NCBI GenBank assembly: GCA_037042185.1
Contig: JAXQJY010000028.1
Location: 1,302,001 to 1,366,000 of the forward strand
DNA length: 64,000 nucleotides
Reading direction: 5' to 3'
Source of the DNA: Sordariomycetes sp. S80-01Y
Taxonomy: Eukaryota; Ascomycota; Sordariomycetes
The notes under the pieces were generated by a model that saw nothing but the letters and a program-made list of their open reading frames with translations, made no database searches and had not been told where the DNA came from. Of the stretch, positions 22,186 to 32,380 are shown piece after piece (the stretch's first letter is position 1; the number at the start of each line of letters is the position of its first letter). Position numbers and translations under genes: made by a program.

Positions 22186-24060
22186 ATGGCAGCGTCTAGC
22201 GAGACCAGTGACACCATGACTGACGCCACCCACAAGGAACATGACCGTGAGCTTGCAGACCCCAGACCCCCTGCACTTCTAGCCCATATTGACTCTTTCC
22301 CAAGGTGGCAGGCAAAGAAGTCTCTCTGCTCAAGAGGAGCCCTATCGCCATGACCGTCTATCGGACATTGAGTCCCAGTACGGCGCGGAGGAGACCGCAG
22401 ACCGTGGGATGGGGGCTCTTCACCACATCCGGTCCCGCACGAGGAGCAGGACGAACGAGACTGTCATAGGATGGGCGTTCCAGGACCCTGACAACCCATA
22501 TAATTGGACGAGTGTGAGTCTCGTCATAAATCCATAGCGCACCCATACAGTTGGCTCACGACGGTACAGGGCAAGAAGTCAAGAGTTGTGTTCTTTTCAG
22601 GAATGATGGTCGTCAACTCGACAATGGGCTCTGCCCTTCCGTCCAATGCCGTCCCCGTCATCGCAGACCAGTACGGCATCACCTCGAGCGAGCAGCGTGT
22701 CCTACCCATCTCGGTCTATCTCATCGGTTACGTCTTTGGCCCTATGATCTGGGGCCCGCTATCGGAGCAGATCGGTCGAAGATACCTGTCCCTGGGGTCC
22801 TTCACAGTCTTCTGTCTGTTCACAATGGCTTGCGGCCTGGCCCCAAGCTGGGAGGCCCTCCTGGTCTTCCGCTTTTTCTGCGGCATCACGGGCAGCTCGC
22901 CTATTGCCATTGTGGCGGGCATCATGGCGGATGTCTACGGCGATCCAAAGACTAGAGGCCGCGCCTTCGCCGTGTTCATGGCCGTGAGTCCCAACCTCTA
23001 CAAGCACAGCTCGGACAGCGTACACTAACTCAGCCATCAGACCACCGTCTTCGGTCCTCTCTTCGCTCCCATAATCTCTGGCTACTGCTCCACCACCATC
23101 GGCTGGCGCTGGACCTTTTACATCGGCGTCATGATCGCCGGCGCCACCCTCCTTCTCATTATCTTCCTCCCCGAAACCTACGGACCCATTCTTCTATCCC
23201 GCCGCGCAGCCGCCATGCGCAAGGAGGATCCCTCCAGGCGGGTCATCGCCCCGCGGGATCTCGAGTCAACCGACCTAGGGCAGCTCCTGACCGTCGTGCT
23301 CACGCGCCCTTTGCGGATGCTGTTCAGCGAGCCCATCGTCAGCACAACCTGTGCTTACCTCGCTCTGTGCTACGCGATATTCTACATGTCCTTCCAAGCC
23401 TTCCCCATCATCTTCGGCAACCTGTACGGGTTGAGCCCCGGGGTTACGGGGCTGTGCTACCTCCCCATCGGGGTGGGAGCCCTGCTCTCCCTCCCCATTT
23501 TCTGGTACTGGGACCACATTCTCGCCACGGCTACTTCCAAGAACCGATCCTGGACCAGACGCGAGGAGTCCCGCAGGTTGCCGCTGGCGTGCGTTGGCGG
23601 ACCCATCTTCGTCGTCGCCCTCTTCTGGCTCGGCTGGACCGCGCGCTCCTCGGTTCACTTCGTCGTACCCATGCTTGCAGGCGTGCCCTTTGGTCTGGGG
23701 TTCATGCTCATTTTCATGGCTCTACTCAATTACTTGACCGATGCATACGACATCTTCGCCGCCAGCGCCAACGCAGTGGCGTCCATGTGCAGGAGTTTGT
23801 TGGCTGTGGTGTTGCCGTTGGCTACCAGTCATATGTTCGCGGATCTGGGCATCTCGGGCGCTTGCTCTGTTCTTGGAGGATTAAGCGCTGGGATGTGCAT
23901 CATCCCGTTTGTGTTTATGTGGAAGGGGCCGAGCATCCGGGCAAGGTCGAAATTCTGCATTGCGTTAAAGGAGAGGAGGGAGGAGATTGCACGCAAACAG
24001 GAAGAAGACAGACAACGTATTGAGAGGGCCGGAGACATCGAGAAGACAGAAGCAGAATGA
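22186..24060 (+). CDS. MFS transporter, DHA1 (drug:H+ antiporter-1 / polyamine-like) type
   Basis: I read four exons (22186-22246, 22305-22513, 22570-22983, 23041-24060) giving 567 residues and about 12 membrane segments in the plasma membrane. The cytosolic N terminus is hydrophilic and ends DPDNPYNWTS, the usual lead into helix 1 of this family. Motif A reads WGPLSEQIGRR after helix 2. Helix 4 carries FRFFCGITGSSPIAIVAGI. A PETYGPILL block begins the central loop, as in FLR1/TPO-type carriers. The C-terminal tail is highly charged. The substrate cannot be read from sequence. It is not part of the metabolic cluster at the right end, which lies 22 kb away. Splices are GTGAGC/CCAAG, GTGAGT/TACAG and GTGAGT/ATCAG. 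Confidence 0.9.
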
Positions 24061-24310
24061 AGACGCGATCGTTAGGATAGTTCATTGCGGCAGCTTCGGC
24101 ATACGGTATTTGATATGGCACGACCTTCTTCCACTAGGCAGCTCGGCGCATTACTGCTGTCAAAAGTTATGATCCTACTAGTTTATATCCCAATAAACCT
24201 CCCTGACACAAGAATAACCCCACTTTATCAACAGACTATGAGCTAGAATGCATGCGTGCTAGTCCACTAAGTAAGTACAGTCTCCTGGGTTGGAGAGCAT
24301 TGAGCTTCTA

Positions 24311-27300
24311 TCATCCTGCGGCGGTCGCGAAGGACGCTCTAGTCGCAAAACTTTCCTCGCTAGCGTTTAAGTGTCCCGTCCCATGCAAGAACTGAAGCTC
24401 ATGGCGGCCATATTGTGCGCCCTTGTCCGCCGAGTCAGGAGCTGCGAGGGAACCGGACCAAGTAAAAGACCTCATCCAGCTAGCTGAGCTGACATCTTTG
24501 GGGGGAGCCTCATAATTCCTAAGTGCCTGATCGCTTTTTGCGACTGGAAGTCGAGATTGTTGGCACTTTTTGTCATGTAGGGTTTCCGTCTTGAGGTTGC
24601 TGCTCAAAGGTGTCATAAAAACCTCGGTTCCAGGGGTCGATTGTTTGTCATCGTGACCAAGAACTCCGAGTGGTGTTCTGGGCAGAACATCCATACTCTT
24701 TGTTACCAAAGGGGCTCTGCAGGCTTTAGAACCGTCTTCTGTTCCATTGAGCTGCTTCGGACGGTTGATGGAAGTACGATTGGCAAGGCTCATTGTAGTC
24801 GAACGCCAACCAAAGCTGAGATTCGACGAAGCTCGAGACCTTTTGCGGGATGACAAGGCATCTTCGATCTGCTCTGGTTCAAGTATGTGGCCGATCCCCG
24901 AAGGAAGAACCTCTAGCTCGGGATACTCAACCTCCCCTGCAAGCTGGAAGCTCCCTCGACGACGGCCGAGTGAATTGCTCCTTGGCTCTCGGATGTTCTC
25001 TGCAAAGGGTAACAGCTTGATAATGCCGGATTTGACGGCCTTGCCTAGCTTGTCTTGCACTAAGACCGTTCGGTGCGTTACACTGTCCCCAAATCCGACT
25101 TTTCCCCCGTCTGTAGTCCAACCTATTTGGCCGTCCGAGGACACAGTCCGGGCGGCAAAGTCTTGGGATATAACGTTGTCCTGGCCTTGTGCATGGGCAT
25201 TCCTCTCAGTCCGGTTGTGGGATGGATACCTCGCCCATGATTCTGGAGCCATAGCCAGGTCCATCGGAAGCTTCGGCCATCCCTCGTACAAATTCTTATA
25301 CATCTTGTTGCCATGTGACGGTCGACGAGACTTATTCAATTTGGTCTCATTTGTTGCCCTGGTCGTTTTGGGCACTTCGAGATATTTTCCTCTAACTGAC
25401 TGACCCTGAATATGGTCACGTACGTTATCGCTGCCGTTGGGGTTCAGTGAACTCTTGGAGTGACTCGGCGACGTTCGCCTCGACAGCCCGGATTTCGAAG
25501 ATGTGCCCCTCCGTTGTTCTGCCTCTTGTCGGATTGCACGCTGCCAGAGATCAGTTGCGCTCTCCTTGAGGCTAGGCCTAGGGATACGGTCATCCCTGGA
25601 AGCAGGTGACATGGAATCGTCAAGATGAGAAGACCGCTCCTTCAAAGATGTACGTGTCTTTGTCTTTTTGACAGCACCAGTCTGTGGTACGTTGGAGAGC
25701 TGAGGCTCTGAGTTGGCAGGAATATTGTTCCTCGATCTGTACCTGACCCTTCCAGGTACCCTCAGGTTTATCATGGTTTGTATAAGCGATGTCCTTCTCT
25801 TGACTGGTTCCCAAGTATTGCCAAAATCCTCCTTGAAACGACTGATGAAAGGTGTTTGATTACGGCGAGGAGGAACATCTGCAAATCGTCGCTCGATGGT
25901 CTGTAGCTCAGCTTCACGGACGTGAAAGCTTGCTGTCTCGAAATAGCTGAGGGATACAGCTTCGTTCATTTCATGTTCTCTGTAAGTGTCTTTTGGGACG
26001 CTATTCACAGCGAGGTTGGTGGAAGACACATGCTCCTGAGCTGTGGCATAGGAGCTCTGTGCTTCGGACTTAACCAGCTGCCTAGGTTGAGAGACGTTTC
26101 CGTGCACTGTCATTTATCAGTGTCTGTGACAGTGAGTCCGAGGACTTTGCTTACGCTGCTTACGCTGCATGGGACAAAGCTGCAAATCTCTCAAATCCCG
26201 AGCATTGAGCTGGCAACGGATTGGCTGGGATCGGGACGGATCCAGGTGGAAACGCTGAGTTACGGAAGGATTTTGCAACGATGGGTTGTCGTTCGGTGAG
26301 GTGAAAGCCAGTGCTGCGGCGTAGTCCAATGCGAAATCCTCTGAAGGAGACTTGCTCAATCTTTGGGGCCCATCGTCAGTAGTGCTGATCGGTGCAGACA
26401 CATGGCCATCTTGAGCGGGACTGGATGAGTTATTCAAAGTTCCTCGCACTGGAGACGCTTGCTTCGACAGCTGGACACCAGATTCTGAAGAGTGACTTTG
26501 GCAAGAACTTTCAGTCGCCGCAGAGATGTTGTCCACGCCAATAATGCGATCCAACCATGAGGGGCTACTCGAGAGTCGGAATGTGCTCCGTGTCTCTGAG
26601 TGCGGCAGAGCTTGACTGGGGTGCTTCGAAGGGTCAGTGCTATCGTGAGGAAATGGCGTGCCCACCTTGCCGTCCTGCACATCTCTTCGGTCAACGTTGA
26701 GCTGAAAGTCAATGACAGAGGTTGGAAGGGAGATTTGGTCCTTCTCGATGAATGGGCTTTTACTATCCCGACTGGGAGCAGGGGACCGGTCTATCGGGGA
26801 AATTTGGTGACGTTCGAGAACGGCAAACTCAATGGTGTCTCTCGGCCCGCCCCCAGGTTGCGACTGCAAAGGACTGGTAGGAGAACCATGACGAACAGAT
26901 GCAATAGATGCATCACTGGCCTGCTGAGAGATTCGCTTTCCTTGAAATTCGTTCTGAAGCTCTTCTCGGATCCTCTTTTGACGAAGTCGTCTGAGCTCGG
27001 CTCTACGTGCGATTTCCTCCTGGCTCTTACCGATGGATGCAGTTGACTGGCGTTTGACGTCACTCTCACTGGACAGATGCCTAATGAAGCGGGATCTGAC
27101 AGCTCCAAGAGCTGCACTGGCTCGTCTTGTGAGGTGTGGCTGCGGGTTATGGACTGTATCCATATCATCATCATCCACTATGAGCTCATCCAGCTGAGTT
27201 GGCGTGCCAAATGGGATCTCCCTGGACCGGACTATCCTGTCGATAACATGTCCAAATTTTGCTTCATCGGGCTTCGGAACCGGTGCCACTCCTAAGGTGG

Positions 27301-27403
27301 AACGATGTGGTTCTTCTTGGTGTTCGGCGTGCTTATCTCGAGTTCGACACTCGGCGTCTCGGCTGTCTTTCTGACCGAAGAAACAGCAGCAGATGGCGGA
27401 CAT
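24311..27403 (-). CDS. Large disordered protein of unknown function with N-terminal cysteine cluster
   Basis: I do not recognise this gene. Two long open frames join by one intron into about 1014 residues (exon 1 27403-26155, exon 2 26106-24311). The donor CAGCGTAAGC occurs twice, 9 bp apart (exon end at 26164 or 26155), so two forms differing by three residues are possible. The N terminus MSAICCCFFGQKD suggests palmitoylation and membrane tethering (inference). A basic coiled coil lies near residues 145-175 (EEIARRAELRRLRQKRIREE). The rest is rich in serine, proline and arginine. Short conserved-looking islands in the C-terminal half are KMYKNLYEGWPKLPMD, TPFISRFKEDFGNTWEP and VQDKLGKAVKSGIIKLLPF. 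No enzyme motif is seen. The start at 27403 is the first ATG; an upstream TTG in frame is ignored. Confidence 0.7.
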
Positions 27404-27924
27404 GGTGCGTGGGCGGAACCAAGAAACGGATTGCTTCGAGAGCGCGGTATATTTTTCCAAGAAGGATGGAGGACGGAGTATGCCCGTCGCAAGCCCAACT
27501 GGCCTGGCTTCTGTGTTTGAGACGGCTAGTCGTCTTGAGGCTAGACGTCAATCTAGAAGAAGAGAAAGACGGCGAATGGAAAGGGTAGATGGCGCCAGAT
27601 TCTACTTGAAGGGTAGGAGGGCCACGACATCTGCGCCTGACTTGCTTCGAGCGTTACTCCATCCCGTACTTGCCTGGGTCTCTCAGTGGGCAGTGAAAGG
27701 TTCCCGGATGCCACAGGCTAAGCCCGCGCAACTTCCATACACCGGTACGCCCTTTCTAAGGACCAGCTCATCTGAGGAACACATCTGATTTTCTATTTGC
27801 AGGAGCTGTGCTTTCCCATCCCTTCCAGATGCGCTGGGTCGATTTGCGAGGGTAAGTCGCTGACTTTGAGTCCCCGAGGTAACCGGCATCCCTCTAGGCG
27901 AGGCGCGTTCAGCGGTGTAGCATA

Positions 27925-27956
27925 CATGCGTGCTTAACAACATGCGTGCTTAACAA
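27925..27956 (+). repeat. 16-bp perfect tandem duplication
   Basis: The unit CATGCGTGCTTAACAA occurs twice without a gap. It looks like a simple local duplication. No flanking element ends are visible. Confidence 0.85.
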
Positions 27957-29160
27957 CAATCAACAAAGAGCGATTCTTTTCTGGGCATGAAAGAGCACCA
28001 CCGTCTGTCAGACACGACGTGGTACAAGGAATACGCGGTAAGCTCTTTAACTCAAAATTTAAGAAGTAGGATTGAGATCTCCAGCAGAGCTTGAGGTTGT
28101 GGGTCGCTTCCCAGAAGGCGTGCATTGCCGCGAACATCATAGCCATCGCTCAGTGTCAAGGACATACCACGATCCGAATGGCCAAGCACAACGGTCTGCT
28201 GTTCGCTATAGCAAAAGCCTACACCGCACGCGCGGGAGCCCCCAGCTTGGGACAAGTAAGAGGCTTTCTTCGGACCTCACGACTGCCCATAGCAAAGCCT
28301 GGTTGTGTTGGGCTGCACCCGGCCGACACTTCGCAGCGCTGCCGCTGACCATATTTCGTAGTACCGCCCCGAAGCGCAGGCATTCGAGACTAGAAAGTGT
28401 CCAAAATGACAGGGTGAGTCTCATGGAGATCCTGTGCAATATTGACCGCCGGTGCTCGGGCGACTGCCGAGACCGTCGAAGAAGGCTTACGAAGGCAAAA
28501 TAGGATCAGGATCCCGCATGTAGAGTAACGTGGGCGCAATTGGCCGGGAGTACCTACCCAAGGAAGGTACTCGAGAGCACCTTATCTCAGGTCAAGTACA
28601 CATACTGCACTTCAACGTCTTCATGTTCTTATTGATTCCCTCGGCTCCAACTTTGACGCACGTGGGTGGCTCTTGCCTGATGAGATGGGCAGATGCTGTT
28701 CGGTGTAAGACCCTTTAACCCCACCATTCTCCGACCACGGCGGGACGGCGCCGCCCTGGAGGCATTAGCACAGGGTCCTGGCCCACCGAGGAAAAGGGAT
28801 GGCGCAATTGAGGTGAAGCCGGCCGAGCAGGGCCAAGTTTACCGCCAGATGCTCGTGGCTCCCCCCAAGCCAAGTGCCAATGCCCTGTTGGGAGGCAGTG
28901 ACAACAGTTCGTGATGCTCCTTGATCCTTGCGATAGTAGCCGACCAGAGACGTCAGCCCACCTACGCCCCAATCAGCGACTGACTCGGTTCCCACCCAGG
29001 GACCGAAGATGCATGATAACTGCATCTGCTTCGAGGAAGGAGCCAGTGGTTTGCGCGTACGAGGCGGCGGCAACCGTAGCAACGCACTGCACTGGCCAGT
29101 GCCAGTGCCACTGGGCTGGCAGTGGTGACAGACAGCCCGCGCCAGCCCGTGCCAGCTGTT

Positions 29161-29184
29161 AGAGGCAGAGGCAGAGGCAGAGGC
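29161..29184 (+). repeat. Hexanucleotide array AGAGGC x4
   Basis: Four perfect AGAGGC units lie about 445 bp before the MET6 start codon. A nearly identical array is found at 39934-39957. Confidence 0.85.
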
Positions 29185-29449
29185 AAAATTACCCCTCCCC
29201 CGCTTCCATTGGCAGTGCGTCTTTTCTTGCACCATTGGCACCTAGCAACTGTTAGCAGCCCACTCACGACTCGCCTCTCCTCCTCTTAAGTTAATTTCAC
29301 CCCGCCGCTGTCTGCCCAAACCTTTTTTCTTCTCTTTTCATTCTCTCCTCCTCACCCCTTCCCTACCCTTTCCTTTGATTTAAGGGTGTTATCTTCTGCG
29401 AATACCCCCAAGGCTCTTGTGTGTCATTACCAAGACCTCATCACATCTT

Positions 29450-29591
29450 GTAAGTGCCATCAGCTCCGAGCCAACTACCCCTCCATCCGTGCCCCGCCAT
29501 CGGCGCTTCGTCGACCAGCTCGAACCATGACCGAGAAAAAATTTCTGACCGCTAGCCACAGCTTCCCCCATCCTCACGTTCGACTTCACAG
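29450..29591 (+). other. Putative 5' UTR intron of MET6
   Basis: A consensus donor GTAAGT at 29450, a CTGAC branch site near 29546 and an acceptor TTCACAG ending at 29591 suggest a 142-bp leader intron ending 14 bp before the MET6 start. Removal would also delete an upstream ATG at 29527 whose frame overlaps the true start out of frame. Confidence 0.6.
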
Positions 29592-29605
29592 ACCAAGCCG
29601 GCAAG

Positions 29606-31906
29606 ATGGTGCAGTCCGCCGTTCTCGGTTTCCCTCGCATGGGCGAGCTGCGTGACCTCAAGAAGGCCACCGAGGCCTACTGGGGCGGCAAGCTCTCCAA
29701 GGAGGACCTCCTCGCCGAGGCCAAGCGTCTGCGTCTCGCCCACTGGAAGATCCAGCAGGCTGCCGGTGTCGACAGCATTCCCAGTGGTGACTTCGCCCTC
29801 TACGACCACATCCTGAACCACATCCAGGACTTCGGCGCCGTTCCTGAGCGCTACACCAAGGATGGCCTCGACACTGTCGACCAGTACTTCGCCATGGGCC
29901 GTGGCCACCAGAAGGACGGCATTGACGTCCCCTCGCTGGAGATGGTCAAGTGGTTTGACTCCAACTACCACTACGTTAAGCCCACCCTCCAGAACAACCA
30001 GACCTTCAAGCTCGCCGAGACCCCCAAGGTCGTCTCCGACTTCAACGAGGCCAAGGAGGCTGGCATCAAGACCCGCCCCGTCGTTGTTGGTCCCGTCTCT
30101 TTCCTCCACCTCGGAAAGGCCGACCGTGACCAGACCGTCGACCCGATCGACCTGCTCGACAACCTGCTGCCTATCTACGAGCAGCTCCTCACCAAGCTGA
30201 AGGCTGCTGGTGCCGAGACCGTCCAGATCGACGAGCCTGTCCTCGTCTTCGATCTGCCCGCCAAGAGCAAGGCTGCCTTCAAGCCCGCCTACGAGAAGTT
30301 CGCTGCCCTCGGCGACAAGATCCCCAACCTGGTCTTCACCACTTACTTCGGTGACATCGTCCACAACCTCGATGCCATCCCCAAGGACATCTACGGAGTC
30401 CACGTCGACCTCGTCCGCAACCCTGAGCAGCTTGACACCGTTATCGGTGCTCTTGGCTCCAAGACCATCCTCTCTGCCGGTGTCGTCGACGGCCGCAACA
30501 TCTGGAAGACCAACTTCAAGCGCGCAATCGAGACTGTCGAGGCCGCTGTCCAGAAGCTTGGCAAGGACCGTGTCATCACCGCCACCTCCTCCTCTCTCAT
30601 CCACACCCCTCACACCCTTGCTTCCGAGAAGAAGCTCGACCCTGAGATCAAGGACTGGTTCTCCTTCGCCTCCGAGAAGGTCGTTGAGGTCGCCATCATT
30701 GCCAAGGCTGTCACCGAGGGCCCTGCCGCCGTCCGTGAGCAGCTCGAGGCCAACGCCAAGTCCATGCAGGCTCGTGCCACTTCCAGCCGCACCAACGACC
30801 CCAAGGTCAAGGAGCGCCAGTCCAAGATCACCAAGGACGACTACAACCGCAAGTCCGAGTTCTCCAACCGTATTGCTCAGCAGCAGAAGAAGCTCAACCT
30901 CCCTCTCTTCCCCACTACCACCATTGGTTCCTTCCCTCAGACCAAAGACATCCGTCTCCAGCGCAACAAGTTCACCAAGGGTGAGATCACTGCTGAGGAG
31001 TACGAGAAGTTCATTGAGAAGGAGATCTCCGACAACGTCAAGATCCAGGAGGAGCTTGGCCTCGATGTCTTCGTCCACGGTGAGCCTGAGCGTAACGACA
31101 TGGTCCAGTACTTCGGTGAGCGCCTTGACGGCTATGCCTTCACCACCCACGCCTGGGTCCAGTCTTACGGTTCCCGTTGCGTGCGCCCTCCCATCATTGT
31201 CGGTGACATCTCTCGCCCCGCTCCCATGACCGTCAAGGAGTCCAAGTACGCCGTCTCCGTCTCCAGCAAGCCCATGAAGGGTATGCTTACTGGCCCCGTC
31301 ACTTGCCTGCGGTGGTCTTTCCCCCGTGACGACGTTCACCAGTCGGTTCAGGCTGAGCAGCTTGGTCTCGCTCTCCGCGATGAGGTCGTCGACCTCGAGA
31401 AGGCCGGTGTCGATGTCATCCAGATCGATGAGCCCGCTCTGCGTGAGGGTCTCCCTCTCCGTGCCGGCGAGGAGCGCACCAAGTACCTGAAGTGGGCTGT
31501 CGAGGCTTTCCGCCTCTCCGCCGCTGGTGTCGAGGACTCTACCCAGATCCACTCTCACTTCTGTTACTCCGAGTTCCAGGACTTCTTCTACGCCATCGCT
31601 GCCCTCGATGCCGATGTTCTGTCCATCGAGAACTCCAAGTCTGACGCCAAGCTCCTCCGCGTCTTCGTCGACGAGGCTTACCCCCGCCACATCGGACCTG
31701 GTGTCTACGACATCCACTCCCCTCGTGTCCCCTCCGAGCAGGAGATCAAGGACCGCATCGCTGAGATGCTTCAGCACCTCAAGCCCGAGCAGCTCTGGAT
31801 CGACCCCGACTGCGGTCTCAAGACCCGTGGCTGGAAGGAGACCAAGGAGGCCCTCACCAACATGGTTAACGCCGCCAAGGCTTTCCGTGCCCAGTACGCC
31901 AAGTAA
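29606..31906 (+). CDS. MET6: Cobalamin-independent methionine synthase
   Basis: This intronless gene encodes 766 residues. The enzyme transfers the methyl group of 5-methyltetrahydropteroyl-polyglutamate to homocysteine. It starts MVQSAVLGFPRMGELRDLKK, a usual fungal MetE N terminus. The zinc and homocysteine site is in the C-terminal half: IHSHFCYSEF (His and Cys), the glutamate of SIENSKSD, and the last cysteine in DPDCGLKTRGW. The TTTIGSFPQT block opens the C-terminal barrel. Codon use is extremely biased to C-ending codons, a sign of high expression. As a by-product the opposite strand stays open for 741 codons; that antisense frame is not a gene. The start is the ATG after AGCCGGCAAG. 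Confidence 0.97.
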   Translation: MVQSAVLGFPRMGELRDLKKATEAYWGGKLSKEDLLAEAKRLRLAHWKIQQAAGVDSIPSGDFALYDHILNHIQDFGAVPERYTKDGLDTVDQYFAMGRGHQKDGIDVPSLEMVKWFDSNYHYVKPTLQNNQTFKLAETPKVVSDFNEAKEAGIKTRPVVVGPVSFLHLGKADRDQTVDPIDLLDNLLPIYEQLLTKLKAAGAETVQIDEPVLVFDLPAKSKAAFKPAYEKFAALGDKIPNLVFTTYFGDIVHNLDAIPKDIYGVHVDLVRNPEQLDTVIGALGSKTILSAGVVDGRNIWKTNFKRAIETVEAAVQKLGKDRVITATSSSLIHTPHTLASEKKLDPEIKDWFSFASEKVVEVAIIAKAVTEGPAAVREQLEANAKSMQARATSSRTNDPKVKERQSKITKDDYNRKSEFSNRIAQQQKKLNLPLFPTTTIGSFPQTKDIRLQRNKFTKGEITAEEYEKFIEKEISDNVKIQEELGLDVFVHGEPERNDMVQYFGERLDGYAFTTHAWVQSYGSRCVRPPIIVGDISRPAPMTVKESKYAVSVSSKPMKGMLTGPVTCLRWSFPRDDVHQSVQAEQLGLALRDEVVDLEKAGVDVIQIDEPALREGLPLRAGEERTKYLKWAVEAFRLSAAGVEDSTQIHSHFCYSEFQDFFYAIAALDADVLSIENSKSDAKLLRVFVDEAYPRHIGPGVYDIHSPRVPSEQEIKDRIAEMLQHLKPEQLWIDPDCGLKTRGWKETKEALTNMVNAAKAFRAQYAK

Positions 31907-32380
31907 ATGTCTTAACGCATCTACTTAAGTCAGGCGATATGTGACAACTAGTGTGCTATTTCGACAGCGGCTGCCTTCATGATTGATGATGCAGCACGAT
32001 TTCAACATCGGCGTTTGGGCCAGGTAGGGGATTGAATATTTGCTGCATGACAAAAAGTTTAGCCCGAAGGTCGGGGATATGGTGACGACTGGGCTAGCAT
32101 TCAACATAGATGAATAATGAACGAAACTTTGAAAGTTGATAAATACTAGTGTCCCATCAGTGTGAGGTTGCCCTGTCCATTGAGTTGCTTAAGGTACCGT
32201 GACCGCGGAGCATTAAAGGCATCACGTGGAGTCGCGTCGCACCTTGGCCGTGCTCCACCGAACCGCGTTCAAGTCGCAACTTCCAGAATCAAGATAGACA
32301 TCCGGAGAGCTTATTTATAATACACGGGACACTTGCTTGGCTATACTCTCGGTTGAATCGACGGATGTTACGATTTCAAG
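31907..32380. other. Intergenic: MET6 3' region and promoter of the AT-hook gene
   Basis: No gene is seen in these 474 bp. An AT-rich segment TTATTTATAATAC at about 32310 may serve as a core promoter element for the following gene, and it contains no recognised coding sequence. Confidence 0.5.

Larger units (their letters stand above)
27404..29605. other. Intergenic, 2.2 kb, divergent promoters
   Basis: This gap lies between the unknown gene (leftward) and MET6 (rightward). The open frames in it have no family resemblance. It contains a 16-bp tandem duplication, GC-rich stretches with repeated GCCAGTG near 29092-29160, an AGAGGC array, and a pyrimidine-rich tract (29278-29380) typical of strong fungal promoters. 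Confidence 0.5.

Noticed and set aside
28072-28503. 143-codon frame in the gap before MET6
   Set aside because: Composition and overlap with other frames suggest noncoding DNA. No start context, splice structure or family motif supports it.
30210-31229. 339-codon plus-strand frame inside MET6
   Set aside because: It is a shifted frame of the same biased gene. The translation is almost only serine, arginine, leucine and proline.
29552-31777. 741-codon open frame antisense to MET6
   Set aside because: It is a by-product of the strong C-ending codon bias of MET6. Its translation is low-complexity (leucine, glycine, aspartate, valine) and resembles no family.
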